From the NCBI GenBank assembly GCA_021229015.1, contig CM037787.1, positions 36,380,410 to 36,444,409 on the forward strand: a DNA stretch of 64,000 nucleotides, written 5' to 3'. Under the pieces are notes generated by a model. The model saw only the letters and a program-made list of their open reading frames with translations. It searched no databases and was not told the DNA's origin. Shown one piece after another: positions 25,633 to 36,480 of this stretch; within the stretch, counting starts at the first letter, position 1; every line of letters begins with the position of its first letter. A program made the translations under genes and the position numbers. This stretch comes from Solen grandis (lineage: Eukaryota > Mollusca > Bivalvia > Adapedonta > Solenidae).

Positions 25633-26922
25633 TCTTCAATGGTGGATTATTTTAGACATTTCGTGTGTTCGTGTCTTCATTCCGAAAGGCAAAAGGCGAA
25701 ATAACAAAAACATGCCATAATGTCGTTATTTTACCTTTTGCCTTTCGGTGCAAAAACACAAAATATTCCAGGCGAAATAATGAAATTTTAACAGGCAAAG
25801 CAAAAAAAAGTACCCTAATTGAATAAAAACTTTCCTCTTTGAATGTTTCATGTTTGCAGGTAGAAACCATTTCATTTTGGCGCCCTTTAGTTGTCGTGTT
25901 CTTGTGTTCGCACCCTAAACCTGAAAGGCGAAGACACGACACTGTAGCAGATTTCGTGTTGTCGTGTTTTTGCGCATCAAAAGGAAAAGTCGAAATAATA
26001 AGATAGCACTATGGTTTCGCCCTCCGGTTTCTGTTTGTATATATGATCAGGGGACTGTGGTGGCTGATTTCTGCCATTTCGCCCGAAAGGCGAAATAACG
26101 AAAAATGCCACAATGTCTTTATTTTGCCTTTCGGGCAAGGACACGACAACACGAAACATGTCAAGCGAAATATACATTTTTTAAAGGCGAAAGGACAAAA
26201 TGTTTCGTCTTTGAATGCTTTGAGTTTCTCCCTCCAGATTCTCATCCTATATAGGGTCACCAGTTTCCTGCTTTGTGCATATAGTCAGCAGTTTCCAGCA
26301 TGTCTTACATAAGAACTTGCTTATATCATATATAAATTGAACTTTTCCATACTAATTTTTTCAGTATTACATTTTCATATAATTATTTACTCTATGTTCT
26401 TAATGTCAGCAGATTCTTCAGTGATTAAGAATAACCACGGATGGCAAAACCAGAAGTGTTGTCATTTTGTTCCTTCAACTTTTTTGTTAGTCGAAAACAC
26501 TACAACAGGAAATCTGCTATATCGTGGTGTCTGATGTTTATAACCCAGGACATGAAACATTCAAAGATGAAACTTTTCTTTCCTTCACCTATTAAAATTT
26601 TGTTATTTTGCCAGGCATATGTTGTGTCTTTGACCCAAAAAGCAAAAGGCGAAATAATGACAATATGGCATCTTTTCATTCTTTCGCCTATTAGGGTCAA
26701 GATACAATATAAGACAGATAAATGGTTCTGACATAAAAGGTTTCGTACTGCTAACAAGAAACATTCAAAGACGATACTTTTTTTCATTCGCCTGTTAAAA
26801 TTTTGTTATTTTGCCTGGCATATTTATTTCTTCACAACGACAATATGGCATGTTTTGTAATTTCACCTTTTCGCCTTTTCAAGTGAAGACAAGAACACAC
26901 TAAACTGCAGAAATCTAATTTA
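25633..26922. mobile_element. Foldback (inverted-repeat) block inserted in family A core
   Basis: Several segments share the words cgaaaggcgaaataac, atgccataatgtc and gttattttgcctttcg. Two strong hairpins are 25682-25748 (24-bp arms, 22 matching) and 26081-26136 (20-bp arms, near-perfect). The outer ends are also inverted: gtgtgttcgtgtcttca near the left end pairs with gaagacaagaacacac near the right end. The flanks are two halves of one A-core sentence, so this is an insertion. No coding potential is evident, so it behaves like a cluster of foldback MITEs. Confidence 0.6.
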
Positions 26923-27000
26923 CTGCATTTCTAAAAACTAAAATGTAATATGTAAATAAATTTGTTTATCTTTTGCTGCTATTGGAGATTTTGCTTAATA
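26923..27000 (+). repeat. Family A core fragment, right of inserted block
   Basis: The words tactgcatttctaaaaac...gctgctattggagattttgctta are a diverged form of tgctgcattgctaggtacc...gccgctagggggcgctttgctt. This is the continuation of the text interrupted at 25632. Confidence 0.5.
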
Positions 27001-27580
27001 TCATTTTTGGTAGCCTGACTATAGTATAGGGGTTACTTGTATGTTCCTTTCAATGACACGGAGTGCAGTGCGCAAGAACCATAACTCTACCTTGTGCACT
27101 TTTTGGTTATTCCCCTTTGATAGAATTTCTTGTCCGGAGCATAACTTTGTCACATAAGTTTGAATGACTTGAAACTTCATATGTATGTTCCTTGCAATGA
27201 CGCCAAGTGCAGTGCACAAGAACCATAACTCTACCTTGTGCACTTTTTGTGTTATTCCCCTTTGATAGAATTTCTTGTCCGGAGCATAACTTTGTCACCA
27301 TAAGTTTGAATGACTTGAAACTTCATATGTATGTTCCTTTAATGCGAAGTGCAGTGCGCAAGGACCATATGTCTACCTTGTGCACTTTTTGTGTTATTCC
27401 CCTTTGATATAATTATCCCTAGGGGGCGTTTTGTAAAACCAAAAATATGAATGACTTGAAACTTCATTTGTATGTTCCTTGCAATGACGCGAAGTGCAGT
27501 GCGCAAGGACCATATGTCTACCTTGTGCACTTTTTGTGTTATTCCCCTTTGATATAATTATCCCTAGGGGGCGTTTTGTA
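27001..27580 (+). repeat. ~140-147-bp tandem repeat, four copies
   Basis: Units share gaatgacttgaaacttcat, agtgcagtgc, aaccataactctaccttg and cactttttgtgttattcccc. Spacing between equivalent points is about 147 and 139 bp. The wording resembles the 156-bp family C array at 31691-34160, so the two are probably distant relatives. The last copies gain ccctagggggcgttttgt, a family A landmark, and run into family A. Confidence 0.75.
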
Positions 27581-29795
27581 AAAGTCACTAGAGGCTAATA
27601 ACTCTGTTATTTGAGGTCTGATTCAATTACGTTTTTTTTTGCGTTGTGTTGCTTGTCATAAGCCTAATCAAATATGATACATTTCAATTTCTATTGTTTA
27701 AAAATTGATTTAATTTCGAAAACCCTGAAACGAAAATTTTATTGCGATTCTTTTGTTAATTTTTTTAACCCTTTTTTTTTGAACGGGATATCCCTGAAGA
27801 AAAAACCAAATTTTGAAATTTTTTAAAAAGTTTCCCTTTTAAATTTTCCCAAATTGATCCTAAATTAAAAATTTCTTTTTTTTCCTTTTTTTTTCCGCTA
27901 GGGGGGGCCTTTTTAAAAAAATCAAAAAAATGCAAAAAAATCTGGTTTTTTGATCCGATTCAATTGGGTTTTTTCATTTTTCCCTTTTCAAAACCTAAAC
28001 AAAAATTTTTTTTTTCAAAAATTGGGGTATATAAAACTTTTTGACTACGGGAAGGGTTAAATTTTTAAACCCCGGGAAAAAACATGAAAAAGAGGGGATC
28101 TACAAAAAAGTCCCATTTTTATTAATTTAATAAAAAATTTTGTTTTTGCATAAAATTTGGGAAACTTTTACGCCAAAAATAATGGGAAAATTTGGGGAAA
28201 AACATGGGTTTTCCACAGAACGCCAAACCCTTAAACCAAATTTTCAAAAAACAACATTTTTTAAAACATGACTTTAAAATTTTTTGGGGGGGTCCCTTTT
28301 TTTATTCAAATTTTTATGAAAATTTTTACATTTAATTAAAACTAATTTTTTAATGTCAAAAAATAAAAAGTAAAAATTATTTAAAAGGGGGAAGGCAATT
28401 AATAATTTTTTTATCAATTCCCTTAAATACTCAAAAAAAAAAACAATTCATTTAAAAAAAATAACAAAAAATTTATTTTAAAAAAAATTTTTTCAATGAT
28501 TTTTAAAAATTTAAGATCACTTATTTTGGGGGTTTTACGGCCCTTTCCCAAATTTTTCCTTTTTTTTTGGGAAAAAATTTTTAAACAGGGTTTTTTTTTC
28601 CCAAATTTTTATACATAAAATAAAAAAATTATTTGTCATTTGTATACTTATTGAACTATTTTTGCTTTGGAGGGACCTAATGGTAAATTTTTTATTTTCT
28701 TTCTCATTTTGCCGCTAGGGGGCTTTTTTTAAAACACTTTTCTTAAACTCAAAAAGTTAATTCTTTAAAGCTTTTTTCTTTTGTTCCCTTTATACCTAAA
28801 AAAATAGAAAAAATTGAATCCTTGGGGTGAAAGCTTTTGACTACGGGAAAGGGTTTTTTTTCGAACCCCGCAAAAAAAACAATAAAAAAAACCCCGTGCA
28901 AATTTTAGGGGGGTCTAGAAAAAACCCTTTCCTTTTTTTTTTTTTTGAAATCAGATTTAAGAATTTTTTCTCCTGGGATACCCCTTTGAAAGACTAAAAC
29001 ACCAAAATATAAAGGGGGGGAATTTAAAAATCTTTTTTTCCCCTAAAACGGGCAAACTTACTTAAATTTTGGGAAAAATTAATTTAAATTTCCAAAAAAA
29101 TGTTTTTTTTTCGCTCCTTCTTTAAAGTTTTTTTATTCCAAAATTTTTCACGTTTGGTTTTTTAAATTTTAAAGGGGCCCACAAATTTAAAAAATTAACA
29201 AAAAATTGGAAAAGGGCAACAATTAAATTGTTTTTTTTCGGCCCAAAGGTCCAAATCCCAAAAAATTTTATTAGAGTATTGCAAAGTTTTTTTCTAAATA
29301 TTTTTTTCTATAAGTTTTTTTTTTTAAACGGGCTTGATCTTTATTTTTCGGGGTTTCCCAAAGTTTATCCTTTTTTTTGGGGAAAAAAATTAATCATTTT
29401 TAGCTTTAAATTGTGATATATAAAAAAAATTTTTGCCAGTGCACTTATATACTTGTTTAACTATTTTCTTTTTTTCAATTTTTTTTTTCATTTTTCCCCT
29501 AACGTTTTGGGTTAAAATCACTCTTTTCTTATAACTCAAAAAGTAAATCGAAATTTAAAAGCGGTTTTCAAAAAATTTTTTTCCTTGTTAAAGCACCCAA
29601 AAAATTTGGGTTTCAAAGGGTAGGTTTTTGGGGGAAAAATTTTCCGAAAAATTTTAATGTTCTAACATTGGGAAAAAAAAAAAAAAAAAAAAAAAATGTC
29701 TAATGAATTTTCTTCAAAAAAACCCTTTTTGTTTTTTTCAATTGAAAATTTCTATTAAATAAATGTTTAATTTATTATTTAAAACGAAAACCGAA
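27581..29795 (+). mobile_element. Family A sequence with degraded base quality
   Basis: Aligns by eye, landmark after landmark, to unit 2 (27740 with 4270, 28044 with 4585, 28730 with 5286, 29640 with 6270). It is full of stretched homopolymers (runs of T, A, G and C), lost dinucleotides and single-base drops. Normal divergence between other A units does not look like this. I read it as unpolished or collapsed assembly sequence and not as biology. Small open frames here should be ignored. Confidence 0.7.
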
Positions 29796-30848
29796 TATGG
29801 TGTGGCGATTTGGAGAAATGCATGTTTGTCCACAGTACGCGGTCAAACATAACCAATATTTTCGAAAAATCAACATTTTAAAAAGCATGACTTTTAAGGT
29901 TATTTGCAGCTCCTGACTTTATTTTTTATTCAATCTTCATCATTTTTTACTGTTAATGCAGTTTATAAATAAAATAAACCATAGAAAAAAAATTACCCAT
30001 AATATGCAAAGGTCAAGGTCATAAACCAATTAGTATTATTAATATCGGCATAAAATAGATACAAATCTAAAAATATTAAATAGAAAGTATATGAAAAAAA
30101 GTTTTAGGCTGTGAAGAGATCTTTCCATTGGTGTTTAGTTTTTGAAGATCGGACTTTCATTTGATCAAATGACACAGTCCAAAGTTTGATCCTCTTATCA
30201 AACAATTGTATATCCATATGTTTCCTCTTTTTGCTTCTCCTGACTTTATTTTTGTTCAATCTTCATCATTATTTCACTGTTTATGCATTTTTATAAAACA
30301 AATAAAATCATAGAAAAAAAATCAAGCATAATATGCAAAGGTCAAGGTCATATACCAATTAGTATTATTTATACGGCATAAAATAGTTCCAAATCTAAAA
30401 TATTTTATAGAAAGTATATGAACAAAAGTTTTAGTCTGTGAAGAGATCTTTCCATTGGTGTTTAGGTTTTTGAAGATCGGACTTCATTTGATCAAATGAC
30501 CACAGTCCAAAGTTTGATCCTCTTATAAAACAATTGAATATCCACATGTTTCCTCTTTTTTGCTGCTCCTGACTTTATTTTTTGTTCAATCTTCATCATT
30601 ATTTCACTGTTTATGCAGTTTTATAAAACAAATAAAATCATAGAAAAAAAATCAAGCATAATATACAAAGGTCAAGGTCATATACCAATTATTATTATTT
30701 ATATCGGCATAAAATAGCTCCAAATCTAAAAATATTTTATAGAAAGTGTATGAACAAAAGTTATAGTCATTATTGGAAATTATGGCTGAGTCGAAAAAGT
30801 GTTCAAGTTGATTATTAAAGCGAAAACGAGATACCGTTGCGGTTCTAG
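29796..30848 (+). mobile_element. Family A core with ~330-bp subrepeats
   Basis: The text jumps from the unit-2-like sequence into the gtggcgatttggagaaatgc landmark. It then holds three ~330-bp subrepeats (near 29910, 30235 and 30563) with many single-base losses. It ends with gcgaaaac-gagataccg and ttgcggttctag, a complete A 3' end although slightly damaged. Confidence 0.6.
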
Positions 30849-31590
30849 TTTGGTTTTGCATCGCAGTGCGAAAAACCTATTGTTCTTTCTGTTTTATTAG
30901 GTTTCCATCTGGGCCGAAAACTATTGTTCTTCTTTGTTTTATTTTTTTTTTATTTTTTTTCCCCGGTTTTGTGAAAGGAATCGCCATGATAAAAAAAGGC
31001 ACAAATTTTGAAATTTCTACCCGTTTTTTTAAATTTATGATCTAATCCTTACGTTGAGAAAAATTTAATTTTTTTCTTATTTTCCGCCAGGGGGTTTTGC
31101 TGAAATTTTATGGGTAAAAACTCACTTATTTGGGGGCCGACAAATGCGGTTTTTTGCATTCGTTTTGTTGTAGCCCAAATAAAATTGTAGGTTTCGAGGG
31201 GAGTGCGTGAAAATTTTATACAGAAGGGGGAAAGTTCGAACCTCGCAAAAAACTGTGCAAAATGAGGGGAGGTCTACGAAAACATCCCTTTTGTTAGGTA
31301 GATAGATGAATTTTGGTTGCTGCAAAAGATTTGAGACATTACGCACAAAATATGGGGGGCGAATTAAGAAGTATGGTTTTTCCCCTGAAAAAGGCAAAAT
31401 TCCAATTTTTGAAAAAGTTAAAGGTTCAAAAACTGTTTTTTATCGCTTTGATTTATTTTTGTTAATCTTCTGATATTTTAAAAGTTAGATTTTATTCTGA
31501 AAGGGGAACAATTTAAAAAGTTAAAAAATAAATGAAAAGGCAAGGTCTATTACGTTTTTGTTTTTTATTCGGCCCAAATAGCTCCAAAAA
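30849..31590 (+). mobile_element. Family A unit start, damaged, cut by gap
   Basis: Two damaged palindromic heads (near 30850 and 30899) follow the preceding TCTAG directly. The core then matches 13140-13830 with frequent one-base deletions. The unit is cut by the second gap. Confidence 0.6.
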
Positions 31591-31690
31591 NNNNNNNNNN
31601 NNNNNNNNNNNNNNNNNNNNNNNNNNNNNNNNNNNNNNNNNNNNNNNNNNNNNNNNNNNNNNNNNNNNNNNNNNNNNNNNNNNNNNNNNN
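31591..31690. other. Assembly gap (100 N)
   Basis: Exactly 100 N between damaged family A sequence and the 156-bp array. Any upstream CCDC22 exons could lie in this unknown interval or further upstream. Confidence 0.98.
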
Positions 31691-34369
31691 AAAGAATGAT
31701 AACTCTACCTCCTTATATTTAAAATATTTGAGGTATCAACTTGTACTTCATAGGTGATAGACCATTGAGGAGGAGTGCAGTGCACAAGAATGATAACTCT
31801 ACCTTTCACAATTATTGAGTTATTGCCCTTTGTTATTTTTTAGACTTAATTTTTGTCCGGAGCATAACTCAAAAAGTATTTGAGGTATCAACTTGATACT
31901 TCATAGGTGAATAGACCACATTGAGGAGGAGTGCAGTGCACAAGAATAATAACTCTACCTTTCATAATTTTGAGTTATTGCCCTTTGTTATTTATTAGAC
32001 TTAATTTTTGTCCAGAGCATAACTCCAAAAGTATTTGAGGTATCAACTTGATACTTCATAGGTTAATAAATCTCATTGAGGAGGAGTGCAGTGCACAAGA
32101 ATGATAACTCTACCTTTCATAATTTTAGAGTTATTGCCCTTTGTTATTTTTCAGACTTAATTTTTGTCCAGAGCATAACTCAAAAAGTATTTGAGGTATC
32201 AACTTGATACTTCATTGGTGAATAGATCTCATTGAGGAGGAGTGCAGTGCACAAGAATGATAACTCTATCTTTCATAATTTTTGAGTTATTGCCCTTTGT
32301 TAGCTCACATGAGCACAACGTGCTCAAGGTGAGCTTTTCTGATCGCCTTTTGTCCGGCGTCCGTCGTCCGTGCGTCCGTGCGTGCGTGCGTGCGTCCGGC
32401 GTCAACAATTGCTTCAAACAACATCTCCTCCTAAACGGCTTGGCCAATTTGAAAAATATTTTGCAGGAATGTTCCTTGGATGAAGCTCTACTAAAGTTGT
32501 ATAAATGGTTCTGGTCCATTGCATAATTAGGTCACAGGAGCTAAAAATAGATTTTAAAAATGAAAATTTAAAAAATCTTCTTCTCTGAAACCACAAGGCC
32601 TAGCCTTTTGATTTTTGGTATGTAGCATGATCTTATGACTCTCTACCAGGATTGTACAAATTATGACCCTGGGGTCAAAATTGGCCCCGCCCCAGGGGTC
32701 ACTTGATTTCACATAGGCTAATATAGGAAAAACTTGAAAAAATCTTCTTCTCCGAAACCACAAGGCCTAACCTTTTGATTTTTGGTATGTAGCATCATCT
32801 TATGGGCCACTACCAAGATTGTACAAATCATAGCCCTATGGTGATAAATGACCCCGCACCAGGGGTCACTTGTTTTACATAGAGTTATATAGGAAAATCT
32901 TAAAAAATCTTCTTCCATGAATGCATAAGGCCTAGAGCTTAGATATTTGGTACGAAGCATCATCTTATGGGCCACTACCAAGATTGTACAAATCATAGCC
33001 CTATGGTGATAAATGACCCCGCACCAGGGGTCACTTGTTTTACTTAGAGTTAAATAGGAAAATCTTAAAAAATCTTCTTCTATGAATCAATAAGGCCTAG
33101 AGCTAAGATTTTTGGTATGTAGTAGCATCTAATGGTTCATTACAAAGATTTTCAAAGTCTTGGCCCTACGGTGATAAATGACCCTGCGCCCAAGTCTTCT
33201 CTGAAACCATATGGCCCATTGCTTAGATATTTGGTGTGTAGTATTGTCAGGGGTAAAATGTTTTAGATTAAGTTATATCAGAATCCTTGTCTGTTTAAAA
33301 ACCTTGACATCAGTTGAAGCAATGGTACTCAGGTGAGCGATTCAGGGCCATCATGGCCCTCTTGTTATTTTTTAGATTTAATTTTTGTCCGGAGCATAAC
33401 TCCAAAAGTATTTGAGGTATCAACTTGATACTTCATAGGTGAATAGATCTCATTGAGGAGGAGTGCAGTGCACAAGAATGATAACTCTACCTTGCATAAT
33501 TTTTGAGTTATTGCCCTTTGTTATTTTTCAGACATTATTTTTGTCCAGAAAATTAACCAAAAAGTATTTGAGGTATCAACTTGATACTTCATAGGTGAAT
33601 AGATCTATTGAGGAGGAGTGCAGTGTACAAGAATGATAACTCTACCTTGCATTATTTTTGAGTTATTGCCCTTTGTTATTTTTCAGATTTAATTTTTGTC
33701 CAGAGCATAACTCAAAAAGTATTTGAGGTATCAACTTGATACTTCATAGGTGCATAGATCTCATTGAGGAGGGGTGCAGTGCACAAGAATGATAACTCTA
33801 TCTTTCATAATTTTTGAGTTATTGCCCTTTATTTTTTCTAGACTTAATTTTTGTCCAGAGCCTAAGTTTAAAAGAATTTGAGGTATCAACTTGAAACTTC
33901 ATAGGTAGATAGATCTTATTGGGGAGGAGTGCAGTGTGCAAGAATGATAACTCTACCTTTCATATTTTTTGAGTTATTACCATTTGTTATTTTTCAGGCT
34001 TAATTTTTGTCTGGAGCAAAACTCAAAAAGTATTTGAGGTATCAACTTGAAACTTCATAGGTACATAGATCTTATTGGGGAGGAGTGCAGTGTGCAAGAA
34101 TGATAACTCTACCTTTCATAATGTTTTGGTTATTGCATTTTTGTTATTTTTCAGGCTTAATTTTTATCACAGTGACCTTGACATTTTACCTGTAGACCTC
34201 AAAATAGAGGAATTCGTAGGTCTTCACTTGGGTTTCATATCTATAATCACATTAAACATCAGTCTTAATTACCAGAAATTTTCTTTTAAAAATGAAATAT
34301 TCTACTCTCCAACACATCTTCTAAAGAGCAAGCTTTCAGCGGGGGATGGCCATGTCAACATGGCTCTTG
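31691..34369 (+). mobile_element. Family C element: 156-bp tandem array ending in hairpin + CTCTTG
   Basis: A regular ~156-bp repeat runs to about 34160. The landmark gaggagtgcagtgcacaag occurs near 31771, 31928, 32083, 32239, 33459, 33615, 33772, 33927 and 34084, with steps of 155-157. Each unit also has tttttgtcc(g/a)gagcataactc. After a unique ~200-bp stretch the element ends with GCCATG-TCAA-CATGGC (34349-34364), then TCTTG and TT. That 3' end has the same design as families A, B and D. A family B element splits the array at 32302-33364. Confidence 0.68.
32302..33364 (+). mobile_element. Family B element 1, inserted in family C array
   Basis: Starts AGCTCACATGAGC with a 34-bp palindromic head ending AAGGTGAGCT. 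It continues with a GTCCG/GTGCG-rich run (about 32347-32400), then iterated aatcttcttc...aggcctag segments of about 150-165 bp. It ends ACTCAGGTGAGCGATTCA, GGGCCAT-C-ATGGCCC hairpin, TCTTG. The flanks read ...ctttgTT and TTattttt. Uninterrupted C copies have ctttgTTattttt, so the empty site is a TT. Confidence 0.75.
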
Positions 34370-36378
34370 TTACACCATCATATCATAGTGCACCATAAGA
34401 AAACATGTTCCTCTAAACTTATTACTTTTTTATCATTCTGTGCCATTAGACTTCATTATGAGAAAGAAACATGATAATAATTTTGTTCTCAAATACTGAG
34501 AACATTTTTAGCTCGTCTGTTTTTCAAAGAAAAAAAGTTGAGGTATTTTCATCACTCTGGTGTGTCGTTGTTGTTGTGAAAAATCTAATCTTGGCCATAA
34601 TTTCTAAACTATTAAACTGTCTGTCATCCAACTTCACTTAATGTTCACTATCACAAAGTCTACATTCTCATCATCAAGGGCCATAACTCTTAGGTCCATT
34701 TTTACCTAATTAATCTCCTTTTCAAAAATCAGGTTTTTTCTTGATATGTGGTGCTCTTGTTATCATGGAAGATTAAGTTTTACTGATTTTATACTAGATA
34801 TTCTCCATATTAAAATAGTAGCCCCACATTTATAAGTATGGGCTTCACATCACTTGGTTACCTAAATCAAAAAATGTAGTTACAGTGTAGCGCAATATTA
34901 CTTTGAATACAGACTACCTTTGTAGTTATACTCTACTTCTAAAAGTGATGGTGGGGGCTATATTTTAGGAATCATGCACATTTTCTCATTGTGTTCCATC
35001 CCATCATGTCCTTCTTTACAAAAATTTCAATATATCTTATTATTGTTATGTCAAGACTCTAAAGTTTTGCTCTAGTTGATGTCAGAGATGCATTGACTTT
35101 TCAGATGCATCAATAACTGGTTTCATGTGCACCAATTTGATTTCCAATATCATCCATAACAATATTGATTCAATTCACAATCAAAAAATGAAGTCAGAAT
35201 ATTAGTCCTTCTCTGAATAGTCTTTGGCTGTGTAATGTTACATACAATTGGGTCAATAATAATTCATCCAATCAGTAAGTATGTAGTGTTGTATTACTGT
35301 GCACTTTAAAGATGGCATCTAATGTGGGGGTTGAAACAGTTCCTAAGCCAAAATGCGCTTTGCAGACTGAAATCGAAGGTATGGGAACATTTTATGTTTT
35401 CGGAGGGAAATGAAGCAGATAAAGCAACATGTAATGTTCCATATCCAAAGTCCAGCAATAATACAACACATGAAATGAAAAAAGGATATCGATGTGTCTA
35501 ACCTATCTAATAAATCAAGTTTGGCAAAACAGTCTGGCATTAATGTTTATCAGTTGAAAATGACAGAAATGAAAGGTAAAATTACTGCTAAAGGTCACAG
35601 ATTATTTCTACAGCAATTGCTGAAAAACAAAAGAAATGGCCAGTGTATTGACGTTTATAATGCTTTAATTAGATTTCATTGTGACACTGACAGACACAAG
35701 CATACATCATTAGTTCATAACCATATTTTCAGGAATGTGTGACTAAAGCTTTCATATTCAAGTTGTTGGAAGCTCTTTAGTTTTTCTTCAGTTATCTTTA
35801 TTCTTTACTGCTTATCTAATTTAAGAAATTATATGTAGCTTTATTTTGCAGTTTCCAGAAGGGATTATCAAGGATATATGTCTTACGGTCACTGTTAAAA
35901 GTCCTGTGAAACCAGTGTTATTTATTTTTATATAACCTTTTATTTACCAATCTTTGAAATTCTCTAGTCAGCTTAACTATAGTAGTCAGTAGTCATGGTC
36001 ACTAATGTGGTTATTTGTCTTATTAAAATTGTGTTCCAAATAGGCAGGTGCTTTTTATTTTCATAAACACAATTAGAACAAACCTTAGATATATAATTAG
36101 TTAAATAATAGAAAAAATGCAAATACTAGATTGTGGGCCGCTGGATTTGGAGCAGAATTGTCATCTAAATAGAACAAAAAAAAGAATTAAACAAGATAGT
36201 GTTAAATCAAACATGAATCAAATTGAAATTAATAGTATCGAGGTGTCTGAAATGGAAATTGAATCAAAGTTTTAGTGAATCGTTGCAGCCCTTATGTCAA
36301 TGACAAATGATGATAGCACGATAAGCATGACTACCGGTAGATGTTTCAGTTTTATTATCCAGCTGTTTTCTGTTTCAG
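34370..36378. other. Spacer or intron upstream of the first visible CCDC22 exon
   Basis: Mostly low-complexity AT-rich sequence. No CCDC22 exon is recognisable before 36379. The only coding-like material is the broken open stretch at 35312-35742, described separately. Confidence 0.5.
35312..35742 (+). pseudogene. Broken or unrecognised coding-like stretch
   Basis: An ATG at 35312 in good context opens a 33-codon frame beginning MASNVGVETVPKPK. It stops at about 35412. Frames continue in other phases: one runs over 35391-35500, and another runs from about 35480 to the stop at 35742 (82 codons from 35494). The last part (KGHRLFLQQLLKNKRNG and onward) weakly recalls RGS-type helical domains, but I cannot confirm this. 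Possible splice signals in between lack a good pyrimidine tract. It may be a frameshifted retrocopy, an upstream exon cluster of another gene, or chance. Confidence 0.25.
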
Positions 36379-36480
36379 TCTGAGGCTCAGAGAAAGTTAG
36401 AGGAAATCAAGCAATTCCGTGAGAAAATGAAGGGTGTGCGAGATGAGGCCAGAAACAAGGAAGAGCTACAGAAACAATTG
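36379..36480 (+). CDS. CCDC22: CCDC22 exon (first visible), 34 codons
   Basis: The acceptor tgttttctgtttcag has a good pyrimidine tract and the donor is gtatgc. It codes SEAQRKLEEIKQFREKM and on to NKEELQKQL, a charged coiled-coil segment. The exon starts and ends on codon borders. Confidence 0.9.

Noticed and set aside
2019..31590. CRISPR-like array (regular repeats with spacers)
   Set aside because: This is eukaryotic DNA, the intervals between repeats are themselves repeats, and no cas-like genes are present.
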